Below, piece after piece: positions 53,101 through 64,000 of a DNA stretch of 64,000 bases. Position 1 is the stretch's first letter; each line of letters begins with the position of its first letter. Source of the DNA: Sycon ciliatum (lineage: Eukaryota; Porifera; Calcarea; Leucosolenida; Sycettidae); NCBI RefSeq assembly GCF_964019385.1, contig NC_088647.1:15391794-15455793 (forward strand). The letters run 5' to 3'. Below the pieces are notes generated by a model that did no database searches, was not told where the DNA came from, and saw nothing but the letters and a program-made list of their open reading frames with translations. Position numbers and translations under genes: made by a program.

Positions 53101-54776
53101 AAAACAAAGGGCAGAACTGTTACTACTACATGGACTACAAGGACGACTCTGTTTCAGCGACATAACATGCCATTACATGTACAGCCTGATAACATAATTA
53201 TCATTGAGTATTATTGAGCTGGTTTTGCTCGCGGCTGCAACGCACGGGGTAGTGAACCCAGAACAGAAGCGGACCAGGCATCATGACTGTGCACATCTAT
53301 CGTTATGCTGCTTCATTACGCGACCTGTTTTATTATTATTGTTATTATTATTATTTATTATTGACATGCTGCATGGCCCACGAAATCAGAGCTGAATCCG
53401 GCCGACAACAGAAATGAGAAGTTCATATGCCTGAGGTTAGATTTCATTACCCGCAACTGTCGAATGTCACCTGCGAGAGGTGAAGAACTTTCAGCCAACC
53501 GAAATCTCAGTTGTTCTTACATGAACAAATGCCACACAAGCATAATATACTTGTGTGGCGTTTGTTAGTGTCTTGTATACCTTGCATCACCGCCAGGAAA
53601 AATACGATTGTGACGGCACCCATGTAACCATGCACCAGAATACACGGGACAGTGTGATACGTGCATTGAACGAAGGAGAAAGGCAGGGCAGCTTAATGAA
53701 GATACTGAGTGCAGAGGTGGAATTGCCCACCAGAGACATCATGCTCACCTGCATGTCAAGAAGCATGTCGTAGCCTTGCTCTGGCGACGTGCATGCATGC
53801 GCCAGCTCACGGTAGTGCTTCGTACTTAGCTGCACTCCGAACCGCTGAGCAGTGTCCAGAAACCGCTGCAAATAAACAATAACACGTGCAGAGACATGAC
53901 CACTACGAACAAGGACACACCAGAAAATGACGCGCCAGGAGTTCGTTTGCTGCGCGAATTCCTCGTGCAAAAAGAATCACATATCGGCCATGGCTAATTG
54001 CTCTGGCATCGTGTGGCAAAGAAAATAAAGGTCAAAGCCGCCAGCACGACTTCTGCAAAGAGTACTTGGGCATATGCAATAATCATGCGAGTACACAAAC
54101 ACTATGTTTACATGCCGTCGCAGTCATTTTAATTTTATTATATTAGCTAAAGTAAAGGGTTGAGAGGAGTCTCAATTTCTTATACAGGTACTTCATTTAC
54201 TTCGAAGTAGCCATAATAGCAGTTTGGAGTGAGAACGAGAGGAGTGAAGTGCCAACAATGTAAAAACAAGTGCTACATGCACTTCACAAGACAGCGCAGC
54301 CCTCCAACTGACAAACTACTTGACAAACTCTACGCAGGGCCACAAAACTCAATTATCAATCTCATGAATAGAGGATATGCAATGATGTCAAATCCGCCTT
54401 TATATGAGAGCTACTAGTACCTGAGTGGCAAAACGTATGGGTAAAGTGCATACAGAAACTCCATTATATAGAAGAACTTTGAGTGGCAAACGAAGTATGT
54501 AAGGTGCATTGCATATCCTCTATAGAGTAGGTGTATAGATTCTAGAACAGTACAACACTCTGAGAAGCCAACGTACCAGAGCACCTTCATAGTCTCGAAG
54601 TATGGCGTGGTGACGCAGCAGAACGGAAAAGAATTTTTCGTCTGGTTCACAGCGGTACTTTTCCATCTGCCTCACCAAATCGGTGGGGTCGAGCGCGGCC
54701 AATGCTGCAAGTACCTCGGGCCTGCAAAATAACAAAATACAGGATAGCCTTAATTATATACTCCTAACAACACACA

Positions 54777-54808
<32 letters not shown>

Positions 54809-54821
54809 CACACACTCTCTG

Positions 54822-54858
<37 letters not shown>

Positions 54859-54972
54859 TCCTTCCTCTTCCCTGCGCACATTTACTTTACGTTTCACCAA
54901 ATTTTCCCGGATGCCCTATCACCAATGTGAAAATTGAAGAATTGAAAAACCACAAAGTGACGGCTCGAGATG

Positions 54973-55045
<73 letters not shown>

Positions 55046-58000
55046 AGTGACGGAGAAAGTGAGCCGTGGGGATGTGCAGTGGGCAGCATTGGAGTCTACA
55101 AAACTCAAAATGTTTATGGCATAATGATTTCTTCCCTTTTTCTTACTTCTCACATCCTTCAAAAATTAATGAATCTGCACAAATAGATAGAAAGAATAAA
55201 TTGAGGCCATCTGGTAAAAAGAGCAAATTAGTTCTGAGAGCTCACATCACAATTTACATGCACAGTACTGTAAAATGGCTAATTTTAGCGCCGGTGATAT
55301 TTTAGCGATTTCGCTAACGTTTTGCCACGCCAATCAAAATTCTGCATGCACACTACCGCACATGTACTAGTCATCTTCCTTTTTTGATTGCTGAAACTCG
55401 GAGCGCAAAATATTTCATCGCAAATTGGTCCTGATTCCGAAAAGTTGAGGCGAAAAGCCGAAAACGCAAAAAAATTGCCTGCCAAATGAGCCGTTCTGCA
55501 GTACACCACCATGCAGTATATCTGGTGTCAGAGTGCAGCGCCGCGATAGCAATACTGCAGCATGATGGGGAAGAGAGTGCATGCAGGACACGACCGGCAG
55601 AGGCTGAACTGAGCCACACACAGCAACAGAAATAGGCCGGTGCAAGTTAGTTCTGGTATCGTATTTTCCGGAGTATAAGCCGCACTGGATTGTAACCCGT
55701 ACCCCCATTGTTTTGCCACGAAATACAGACATCTATCCTATTTATCACCGTTGATTTGATCATCGGAGCATAAGCCGCGCGCCCATTTTTTGGGTGAATT
55801 CTGGGTGTTCAAAGTGCGGCTTATACAAGTACTCCGGAAAATATGGTACTCACTTGCGCGGCTGCCGTGAGTGTACGGGACCACCAGTGATGGCGGCGAC
55901 ACGGCACTGCCACAGCACGTTGAACACGGCGGGACTGGGGCCCACGCTCATCGCCGTCATCATGCGCAGGAACTCGGCCGGGTCGCCCAGCGGCACCACC
56001 ATCTTCTTGTCCTGCTTGGCCTGCTCGTCGCCGGTGAGCGGCTCCTTCAGCGCCTCAAAGTTGTCCGTCCAGAAGGCAGCCTTGGCGTCGTCGTCGTCAT
56101 CCGGGTACACCAAGTCGAGATGGTCGTCCAGCGACACTTTGTACGTCTGATCGGAATCAGCCGCAGTCTTGCTTCCCGTCATCTTCATCAGCTCGTGCGA
56201 TGCGTCGTAGCGCCTCAGTTGCCCTGGGCGCAGAACAGTCGGAGACCAGCGGACAGAGGATGGGAAATGCAGAAGAGTGCAAGAAAGAAAAGGCTAGAAT
56301 TTTACCAGGTGCTGTATACCCGTATGTACATGGTGGATCAGCTACATAGAGATTTCCGCATGAAAATAAATATGAACGGCCTAGGCTACAACTCTGACCC
56401 CTCAGTTCTTTGCCACCGGAGATTACTGTAACACTCTACTCGCATGCTGGGGAAAGATGAGAAGGAGACCCATCTCTTGTTCTTTCGATGGAGAAGAGCA
56501 CGAGCAAGAAGGAACACAAAGAGACTGGAGCACACGTCGTTGGATTTACCTTTCTGAAGCATCAGCTGCTTGTGCCGTTCCGTGTTGAAGTCTTTGGGTA
56601 AGGGCATGAAGTCTACCCGTCCGCCATCTCTATAGGCCTAACGATCAGGGAGGGAGAAGAGGGGCGGAGAAGAACAACACAAAATTCCGTATTCTGTGTG
56701 TGCCGGTTCTGAACAATCGAAGGACTGCATACATGTGCAACAGTAGAGTCCACTGCGTTGTGGCAGCTACCTAAGGGCGCGTTCGATTTGTCTTCATCAA
56801 CTGTTCAAACAAATTTTATAAAGAGATTAGTTGAAGTGTCCCATTAGAACGGTTTCTATCATTTTAGAGTTTTTCAGTGGAATTGTCATGGCGATGATGA
56901 CGTCCAATCAGATCGACCATCTCCACGTACTACGTGACGTAGCTATTCCAAACTCTTCGAAACTAATCCACCTCTCCCATCGGGTGAGGTTGTGGAGTTT
57001 CGAGGAGCTTCGTTTTCTGAAGAGCCCAATAAGGCCACCCTTTCAGAAATACGAAACTCCTCGAAAAGTCAAAGAGTGACAATTCGAACGCGCCCTTAGA
57101 ACCCGTAATAATAGGGGGCACATCATAACATTTAATGGTCCTTCCCTAACATGCCTGTCGGGAATGGTTTGGCAGTGCGTTTGTCTCCTGTGTCTCCTAG
57201 CTAAGTGACAACTGAAGCACTACGGCCCACCGCTAGCTGGGATATTTTTCGATTTTGACAGCATGTTACAAGGCGAGGACGCGTAGTGCTCCTGACTACA
57301 ACCATAACCCGGTTGGCAGAGTCCCGGTCTTGCGACCATTTGAACCGTATTGGGAAAACCCAGGTTCGGACCCTCGTTACTCTACGGGTTGGTAGGATTT
57401 TTTTAATTTTCGTTTTTTTGTGTTGTAGAAGTCGTCGTGTTGCCGTTCTACAACACAAAAAACGAAAATTAAAAAAATCCTACCAACCCGTAGAGTAACG
57501 AGGGTCTGAACCTGGGTTTTCCCAATACGGTTCAAATGGCCGCAAGACCGGGACTCTGCCAACCGGGTTATGGTTGTAGTCAGGAGCACTACGCGTCCTC
57601 GCCTTGTAACATGCTGTCAAAATCGAAAAACATGTTAAACTACCAAGCAAGGCTTCTGTATATACCATAGCTGGGATATGCAGCTAAGCACATGATTCTA
57701 ACTCTCAGCAGCCGCTACACACGACACCAAGCATATAGGTACGCATATCAACATGACTGTCATCAGTTCATCAGCCTGTGAGAACCGGCCATCACGGCCA
57801 GTGAGAACCGGCCATCACGGCCAGTGAGAACCGGCCATCACGGCCAGTGAGAACCGGCCATCACGGCCTGTGAGAACCGGCCATCACGGCCTGTGAGAAC
57901 CGGCCATCACGGCCAGTGAGAACCGGCCATCACGGCCAGTGAGAACCGGCCATCACGGCCAGTGAGAACCGGCCATCACGGCCTGTGAGAACCGGCCATC

Positions 58001-61000
58001 ACGGCCTGTGAGAACCGGCCATCACGGCCTGTGAGAACCGGCCATCACGGTCAGTGAGAACCGGCACATCACAGCCTGTGACAACCGGCCATCACGGCCT
58101 GTGAGAACCGGCCATCACGGCCTGTGAGAACCGGCCATCACGGTCAGTGAGAACCGGCACATCACAGCCTGTGACAACCGGCCATCACGGCCAGTGAGAA
58201 CCGGCCATCACGGCCAGTGAGAACCGGCCATCACGGCCTGTGAGAACCGGCCATCACGGCCAGTGAGAACCGGCCATCACGGCCAGTGAGAACCGGCCAT
58301 CACGGCCTGTGAGAACCGGCCATCACGGCCAGTGAGAACCGGCCATCACAGCATGTGAGAACCGGCCATCACAGCCTGTGAGAACCGGCCATCACGGCCA
58401 GTGAGAACCGGCCATCACGGCCTGTGAGAACCGGCCATCACGGCCTGTGAGAACCGGCCATCACGGCCTGTGAGAACCGGCCATCACGGCCTGTGAGAAC
58501 CGGCCATCACGGCCTGTGAGAACCGGCCATCACGGCCAGTGAGAACCGGCCATCACGGCCTATGAGAACCGGCCATCACGGCCTGTGAGAACCGGCCATC
58601 ACGGCCTGTGAGAACCGGCCATCACGGCCAGTGAGAACCGGCCATCACGGCCAGTGAGAACCGGCCATCACGGCCAGTGAGAACCGGCCATCACGGCCAG
58701 TGAGAACCGGCCATCACGGCCAGTGAGAACCGGCCATCACGGCCAGTGAGAACCGGCCATCACGGCCAGTGAGAACCGGCCATCACGGCCAGTGAGAACC
58801 GGCCATCACGGCCAGTGAGAACCGGCCATCACGGCCTGTGAGAACCGGCCATCACGGCCAGTGAGAAACGGCCATCACGGCCTGTGAGAACCGGCCATCA
58901 CGGCCTGTGAGAACCGGCCATCACAGCCAGTGAGGACCGGCCATCACGGCCAGTGAGAACCGGCCATCACGGCCAGTGAGAACCGGCCATCACGGCCAGT
59001 GAGAACCGGCCATCACGGCCAGTGAGAACCGGCCATCACGGCCAGTGAGAACCGGCCATCACAGCCTGTGAGAACCGGCCATCACGGCCAGTGAGAACCG
59101 GCCATCACGGCCAGTGAGAACCGGCCATCACAGCCTGTGAGAACCGGCCATCACGGCCAGTGAGAACCGGCCATCACGGCCAGTGAGAACCGGCCATCAC
59201 GGCCAGTGAGAACCGGCCATCACGGCCATCACGGCCAGTGAGAACCGGCCATCACGGCCAGTGAGAACCGGCCATCACGGCCAGTGAGAAACGGCCATCA
59301 CGGCCAGTGAGAACCGGCCATCACGGCCAGTGAGAACCGGCCATCACGGCCAGTGAGAAACGGCCATCACGGCCAGTGAGAACCGGCCATCACGGCCAGT
59401 GAGAACCGGCCATCACGGCCAGTGAGAACCGGCCATCACGGCCAGTGAGAACCGGCCATCACGGCCAGTGAGAACCGGCCATCACGGCCTGTGAGAACCG
59501 GCCATCACGGCCAGTGAGAACCGGCCATCACGGCCAGTGAGAACCGGCCATCACGGCCAGTGAGAACCGGCCATCACGGCCAGTGAGAACCGGCCATCAC
59601 GGCCAGTGAGAACCGGCCATCACGGCCTGTGAGAACCGGCCATAACGGCCAGTGAGAACCGGCCATCACGGCCAGTGAGAACCGGCCATCACGGCCAGTG
59701 AGAACCGGCCATCACGGCCAGTGAGAACCGGCCATCACGGCCAGTGAGAACCGGCCATCACGGCCAGTGAGAACCGGCCATCACGGCCAGTGAGGACCGG
59801 CCATCACGGCCAGTGAGGACCGGCCATCACGGCCTGTGAGGACCGGCCATCACGGCCTGTGAGGACCGGCCATCACGGCCTGTGAGGACCGGCCATCACG
59901 GCCTGTGAGGACCGGCCATCACGGCCTGTGAGGACCGGCCATCACGGCCTGTGAGGACCGGCCACCACGGCCAGTGAGGACCGGCCATCACGGCCAGTGA
60001 GGACCGGCCATCACGGCCAGTGAGGACCGGCCATCACGGCCAGTGAGAACCGGCCATCACGGCCAGTGAGAACCGGCCATCACGGCCAGTGAGAACCGGC
60101 CATCACGGCCAGTGAGAACCGGCCATCACGGCCAGTGAGAACCGGCCATCACGGCCAGTGAGAACCGGCCATCACGGCCAGTGAGAACCGGCCATCACGG
60201 CCAGTGAGAACCGGCCATCACGGCCAGTGAGAACCGGCCATCACGGCCAGTGAGAACCGGCCATCACGGCCAGTGAGAACCGGCCATCACGGCCAGTGAG
60301 AACCGGCCATCACGGCCAGTGAGAACCGGCCATCACGGCCAGTGAGAACCGGCCATCACGGCCTGTGAGAACCGGCCATCACGGCCAGTGAGAACCGGCC
60401 ATCACGGCCAGTGAGAACCGGCCATCACGGCCAGTGAGAACCGGCCATCACGGCCAGTGAGAACCGGCCATCACGGCCAGTGAGAACCGGCCATCACGGC
60501 CAGTGAGAACCGGCCATCACGGCCAGTGAGAACCGGCCATCACGGCCAGTGAGAACCGGCCATCACGGCCAGTGAGAACCGGCCATCACGGCCAGTGAGA
60601 ACCGGCCATCACGGCCTGTGAGAACCGGCCATTACGGCCTGTGAGAACCGGCCATCACGGCCTGTGAGAACCGGCCATCACGGCCAGTGAGAACCGGCCA
60701 TCACCGCCAGTGAGAACCGGCCATCACGGCCAGTGAGAACTGGCCATCACGGCCAGTGAGAACCGGCCATCACGGCCAGTGAGAACCGGCCATCACGGCC
60801 TGTGAGAACCGGCCATCACGGCCAGTGAGAACCGGCCATCACGGCCAGTGAGAACCGGCCATCACGGCCAGTGAGAACCGGCCATCACGGCCAGTGAGAA
60901 ACGGCCATCACGGCCAGTGAGAACCGGCCATCACGGCCAGTGAGAACCGGCCATCACGGCCAGTGAGAAACGGCCATCACGGCCAGTGAGAACCGGCCAT

Positions 61001-61773
61001 CACGGCCAGTGAGAACCGGCCATCACGGCCAGTGAGAACCGGCCATCACGGCCAGTGAGAACCGGCCATCACGGCCAGTGAGAACCGGCATGAAATGCCT
61101 GTACATCAAAACCTGTCAAGGCGACCACCTGTCCTAGAAGACCACTGAAACCAGGACCAAGGGATGCTATTTCCAGTCAAACGACCCTGGATAAGGAGAC
61201 CACCTGGTAACAGAGACCGTGTTTTGAAGGTCCCCTGAGCAGCGGTCGTTTTGGACAGGTCTCACTGTACATGTTGTACGTAGTACAGCTGCAGCTTCAT
61301 AACTCAAAGAGAATTGGTGAGGACACATGCTTATGTCCTTGACACTGCAAAGTCACAACTCATTTCATTTCACAGAATCGTGTTCGACGTTTCGGCAAAT
61401 TGCCATCATCATGTAGAACGTCATGTTGGTGAAGTAAAATGAATATAAACAAACTCCTGCGCAGCAATGACCCGGGGAAACAGAACACGTCAGAGCTTGC
61501 AGCAGGCCTCAGTAGATTCTTGTCACAGCGCGCTGTGATTATGGTTCATGATCGAGTGCAGAGCGAGCCACTTACTGCTAGATAGGCTACAAAGAGTTCA
61601 GGTCCCAGCTGCACGTCAGTGCGCTGAGTCATGTGCTCCCACACGGCATCAGCCATCTGCAGGGAATAGCGTCGACGCCGCTCCGGTGTCCACTGCAGCT
61701 CCAACTTGGGCAGGTACACAGCCAGGAACTTAGCCGGCCGGAAGAGTCGATGCCGAGAATCACGTCCAGCAGC
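50130..61773 (-). CDS. PTCD1: PTCD1-like mitochondrial pentatricopeptide-repeat protein, C-terminal eight exons (5' end missing)
   Basis: Exons: 61773-61576, 56637-56550, 56223-55854, 54721-54577, 53865-53749, 53078-52983, 50999-50892, 50366-50130. All phases agree, giving 452 residues. PPR helices are visible, for example FFSVLLRHHAILRDYEGAL, KHYRELAHACTSPEQGYDML and KPDAGTYECLVVAALNRAHY. The run from GDPAEFLRMM through these repeats to the terminal YIKLYHFFSGKFLPFV aligns by eye with human PTCD1 from memory. The C-terminus is a very acidic tail (DMPDEEEENDSRPRSEEDFD). PTCD1 acts in mitochondria on leucine tRNAs and ribosomal RNA maturation. The targeting peptide and first repeats should lie beyond 61.8 kb; a possible exon at 62309-62395 has poor splice sites. 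The 4.9-kb first visible intron holds a 3.3-kb satellite. PTCD3 is the alternative but fits less well. Confidence 0.8.
51026..51083. repeat. (CA)n / (CACG)n tract
   Basis: ACGC units followed by CA repeats, directly upstream of exon 7 of the PTCD1-like gene, in the position of its acceptor region. Confidence 0.9.
51128..52318. mobile_element. hAT-type DNA transposon derivative with zinc-finger ORF
   Basis: Ends CAGGGCATAGCTTAAGG and TTAATCTATGCCCTG are inverted. CCAAGG lies outside both ends (51122-51127, 52319-52324), probably the core of a damaged 8-bp duplication. Subterminal 'gtccgg/ccggac' motifs cluster at both ends, as in hAT elements where the transposase binds. It carries only the N-terminal transposase exon; the catalytic domain is absent. 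In intron 6 of the visible PTCD1-like gene. Confidence 0.72.
51347..51868 (-). CDS. hAT transposase N-terminal fragment with zinc finger
   Basis: A frame of 173 codons from ATG 51868 (MSSGKRKGDSEDLPPGKKVR, a basic start). CLKCSVC and HAGTEMH give a C-x2-C ... H-x5-H pattern of the type found in hAT proteins and their domesticated ZNF862-like relatives. It is followed by RRKFELTYLLCKEHIAFAKF, the conserved segment after the finger. The frame then ends in low-similarity sequence, and the DDE/dimerisation region is missing. It may still bind the subterminal repeats, which is inference. Confidence 0.65.
   Translation of the reverse strand: MSSGKRKGDSEDLPPGKKVRGVKAATCDKWISDNDAELTTSAWLIYDRQKNDRLLAECLKCSVCIKFVDRVRSCKNFSEAFITGFKNLRTSAFKDHAGTEMHKRGMNLFRRQECPARNALEFAPIAKAPCEMDDGAAAIARRKFELTYLLCKEHIAFAKFLTATLFCTYICRQ
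52424..52471 (-). ncRNA. Degraded hammerhead motif, family 3
   Basis: Minus strand: GCTGT, CTGATGA (52466-52460), GGGTT..AACCG, GAAA, then a (CTA)n run where stem III and the cleavage dinucleotide should be, then ACAGC, which still pairs with GCTGT. It is in the sense orientation of the PTCD1-like intron. Confidence 0.55.
52438..52779. repeat. Inverted repeat with hammerheads at both outer ends
   Basis: Arms of about 129 bp, 52438-52566 and 52650-52779, with an 83-bp centre rich in 'cacaatc' phrases. It has the same layout as the 25.1-26.9 kb palindrome, but with no coding centre. Confidence 0.82.
52746..52789 (+). ncRNA. Hammerhead ribozyme motif, family 3
   Basis: Stem I GCTGT (52746-52750) pairs with ACGGC (52785-52789), one G-U pair. 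CTGATGA is 52751-52757, stem II CGGTT/AACCG, GAAA 52772-52775, stem III CTCAGAG, TT 52783-52784. The core is intact. It is antisense to the PTCD1-like gene. Confidence 0.75.
54774..54860. repeat. (CACG)n, (CA)n and (CT)n tracts
   Basis: Consecutive simple repeats in the intron just upstream of exon 4 of the visible PTCD1-like gene. Confidence 0.93.
54974..55041. repeat. (GA)n microsatellite
   Basis: About 34 uninterrupted GA units. Confidence 0.95.
57245..57630. repeat. Palindrome of two tRNA-like SINE copies, tail to tail
   Basis: Arms 57245-57430 and 57446-57630 are reverse complements with a few mismatches around a 15-bp centre. Each arm contains a pol III-type A box (TGGCAGAGTCCCGG at 57314) and, about 50 bp on, a B box (GGTTCGGACCC at 57363; GGTTCAGACCC in the other arm). 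This suggests a tRNA-derived SINE duplicated in inverted orientation. In the first visible intron of the PTCD1-like gene. Confidence 0.7.
57775..61089. repeat. Satellite: about 144 copies of a 23-bp unit
   Basis: The unit is GTGAGAACCGGCCATCACGG plus CCA or CCT, written from an arbitrary start. 3315 bp divided by 23 gives about 144 copies. Variation is mostly at one site (CCAGTG against CCTGTG), plus GAGAAC against GAGGAC, which is concentrated at 59790-60050. A variant block with GGCACATCACAGCCTGTGAC occurs twice, at about 58050 and 58150. GGCC-ATCAC-GGCC can form a small hairpin. Every unit holds a TGA-containing GTGAGA, so it is not coding. It lies wholly within an intron. Confidence 0.97.
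61104..61267. mobile_element. Mariner-type MITE, CAGTRAAACC family, reversed
   Basis: Abuts the satellite. Ends CATCAAAACCTGTCAAGGCG and TTTTGGACAGGTCTCACTG, flanked by TA. The internal 'aaccaggaccaagg' is the complement of the phrase in other copies. Confidence 0.68.
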
Positions 61774-61782
61774 CTATGGCAG

Positions 61783-62152
61783 AAACACAAGCCAGAGAGA
61801 ATGATGGAATCACATGCCAGAGAGAATGATGGAATCACAAGCCAGAGAGAATGATGGAATCACATGCCAGAGAGAATGATGGAATCACATGCCAGAGAGA
61901 ATGATGGAATCACAAGCCAGAGAGAATGATGGAATCATATGCCAGAGAGAATGATGGAAACTCAAGCCAGAGAGAATGATGGAAACACAAGCCAGAGAGA
62001 CTGATGGAAACACAAGCCAGAGAGAATGATGGAATCACATGCCAGAGAGAATGATGGAATCACAAGCCAGAGAGAATGATGGAAACACACGCCAGAGAGA
62101 ATGATGGAATCACGTTCCAGAGAGAATGATGGAAACACATGCCAGAGAGAAA
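61783..62152. repeat. 25-bp tandem repeat, about 15 copies
   Basis: The unit is AGAGAGAATGATGGAATCAC plus A[AT]GCC, varying at a few sites. It begins about 10 bp outside the 61773 acceptor of the PTCD1-like exon, so it occupies the region where the branch point and polypyrimidine tract would be. Confidence 0.92.
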
Positions 62153-62159
62153 GATGGGA

Positions 62160-63511
62160 ACGGTGGACTTTACATACTCGGCTAAGCAAGGCCACAGACA
62201 GAGAGCTAGAGAGCACATGCCCAATCACGTGATTTCAAAAGTAGCCAGTAAGACAGGCCAGAGTACTATCTATCCAACACACAGTGCAGTAGTACAGTAG
62301 AACAGTACCATCAGGCGCCGGGCCTCATATTTGCGTAGGCGATCCGGGGCTTTGCCATTTCTGGACGAGTGCCGTCTACGGTCTTTGTAGACGCACCTTC
62401 CGGTTAATATCGACCTACTTTACAAGTAGGGATGGTCTGGAATTTTAGCCGGCTTTCCAAGTTGCGCTATTGCAAATAATGATCTGCTTTGATAGTAGTG
62501 ACTGCTACTAATTGCCTGGGGTTGACTTTGGATTTTTCTTCAATCATCTTTCCAATCACATTGTCATGGATTTTCAACAAAGTACAGTACCGTCAGGCGC
62601 CGAAGAACGACACAACTGTGCATGGACTATAATTATAGTGTATTAAGGAGGCTCCAACCCTTTGGGGTTGATTTATTTTCTTCATAAACCCCCTCCTTTT
62701 TGTGGATGAGTGTGCTCTATATCATCCCATGTTACTCCACAAAAAAATTCAGGGGGTGTTTCCGCGGAGATAAGGCTGTTTGAGGTGTATTTCTAGGGGT
62801 GGGTGTATTTATCGATTTCGGCCTAAATTTGCTTGTTTTGGGGTCATATTTCAGATTTACCAGTTGTCTGGCTTCTTTTTGTGATTGCAAGTCCTTTCAC
62901 ACATCACAGTGAAGCATTTGAGCAAGAAAAACTGGCAATCAGCATTGACTACTCAGAAAAATAGCAATTTTGGTACAAAAATGAACGTCCCAGAAATGCC
63001 CGTCCGCAAAGTACAATTGGGTGCACAGCTTCATAATTTCTTCATAGACATGCCCTTTTTATTCTATTTTTGGGATCCTCATACTTCATAGAAACTAGAA
63101 ATATATAATTTTAGGGGGGTTACCATGCATTTTAGACCTACAAAAATAAAAATAGGACAGAAAATTGGCCGATTTTCCACCATTCTTGGAATTGCTATTT
63201 TTCAGGTAATGTGATCATTCCTTGTGGTATCACTCCCATTTTTGTGTCAAAGCATTGAATGGTCCTCCAGATTGTTATAGTATACATGGAGACTAGATGA
63301 GGCCATGGTTCCTGGGCTTTTTAGCCCTTGATCTGGATATCGGCATGATCCATGCACAGCGTTATTCATGATCCAGACCGAGGCCTACTGACCCTGAACG
63401 CAGTTCAGACCAGCTTTGCATCACAACTCTTGGAATCGTGCACTCCTAGCATTTCTCATAAGGCAACAGGCAAAGAGCTTGAGGAGGATAACAATAATAT
63501 TATTATTATAT
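62160..63511. other. No supported gene; possible upstream PTCD1-like exon
   Basis: On the minus strand 62395-62309 reads YKDRRRHSSRNGKAPDRLRK then YEARRLM and is open, but its donor (ATG|GTACTG) and acceptor are weak. The phrase 'cagtacc[ag]tcaggcgccg' occurs at 62303 and 62585, hinting at a repeat. The rest is AT-rich and unrecognised. Confidence 0.3.
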
Positions 63512-63712
63512 CAGGCGCGTGCTCGGCGATGGGCACGGGGGGCACGTGCACCCCCCCCCCAAAATGTTCAATCTGATCCAAGGCAATTGTAATGTATGCA
63601 AATATGCTCTAAAATTCAAGAAAGGTTGCAAACAAATTGCAGAAAATTGCCGGGGGGGGGCTCCCCTCGGCTTCCGTGCACCCCCCTAGTTGGGGGGCCG
63701 AGCACGCCCCTG
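63512..63712. mobile_element. MITE-like element with GGCGCGTGCTCGGC ends
   Basis: The left 'gcgtgctcggcgatgggcac' and right 'ggggggccgagcacgcccct' form inverted ends, each beside a C or G homopolymer. About 200 bp, no coding content. The family is unknown. Confidence 0.55.
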
Positions 63713-64000
63713 TATATTCTGGGCCAATAACTTCACAGTTTCATGTTTGTAGTACATGTACAATGTAGATGCAGGTTCAACTCAATATTGGCAATGAACG
63801 ACTGCTACTAGTGCTAGTAATTGTAGCACTCATTAGGTATAATCATAATACTATTCCCAATAACATGGAACAACCACAAGTGTATGTGGGTGCATGCGCA
63901 TTGCCCACATTGATACATACATGTACATGTACATGTACGCTTACATGCACATACTCACCCTCACAAACAAGACCCCTTGCACACACAAATACATGTACGT

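Noticed and set aside
57750-57780. CTGATGA box just left of the satellite
   Set aside because: There is no GAAA box or stems within range; a chance match.
57775-61089. CRISPR-like array of short repeats
   Set aside because: Units are contiguous with no unique spacers, and the array lies in a eukaryotic intron; it is a simple satellite.

Overview
The window is nuclear DNA from an animal, most likely an invertebrate. The genes are split by GT-AG introns, encode metazoan-type proteins (secreted LRR protein, SH3 adaptor, seven-pass membrane protein, mitochondrial PPR protein), and lie among CR1/L2-like LINEs, a Penelope-like element, hAT and mariner-like relics, satellites and long (CA)n tracts. 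No phylum can be fixed from sequence alone.

Layout. 1-4.1 kb is probably intron of a minus-strand LRR gene whose first exon lies at 4.1-4.3 kb. 4.4-11.6 kb is intergenic. A two-exon SH3 adaptor gene (+) occupies 11.6-15.3 kb. 15.3-30.5 kb has no host gene I can support: two hammerhead-ribozyme motifs near 18.5 kb, a decayed LINE (19.9-24.8 kb), a Penelope-like GIY-YIG fragment inside identical 573-bp inverted arms (25.1-26.9 kb), and small fold-back elements. A 13-exon gene (-) fills 30.5-44.2 kb. Its splice phases agree throughout and give a 650-residue, seven-helix protein resembling the gustatory-receptor-like (GRL) family. 46-49.4 kb is a composite repeat holding a second LINE reverse transcriptase. 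50.1-61.8 kb carries at least eight exons (-) of a PTCD1-like mitochondrial PPR protein; its largest visible intron holds a 3.3-kb satellite of about 144 copies of a 23-bp unit.

The most striking theme is hammerhead ribozymes. Seven loci keep both the CTGATGA and GAAA boxes with flanking pairing helices, one of them degraded in stem III, and three more keep only part of the motif. They fall into five sequence families. Two families sit at the outer ends of inverted repeats, one of which surrounds Penelope-like coding sequence. Another bounds a 230-bp direct repeat resembling an animal retrozyme. Ribozymes in Penelope-like elements and retrozymes are known; the density and variety in one 64-kb window, partly inside host introns, is what stands out.

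The host genes show no shared pathway. The exon models were built by hand from splice signals and reading phase and have not been tested against transcripts.
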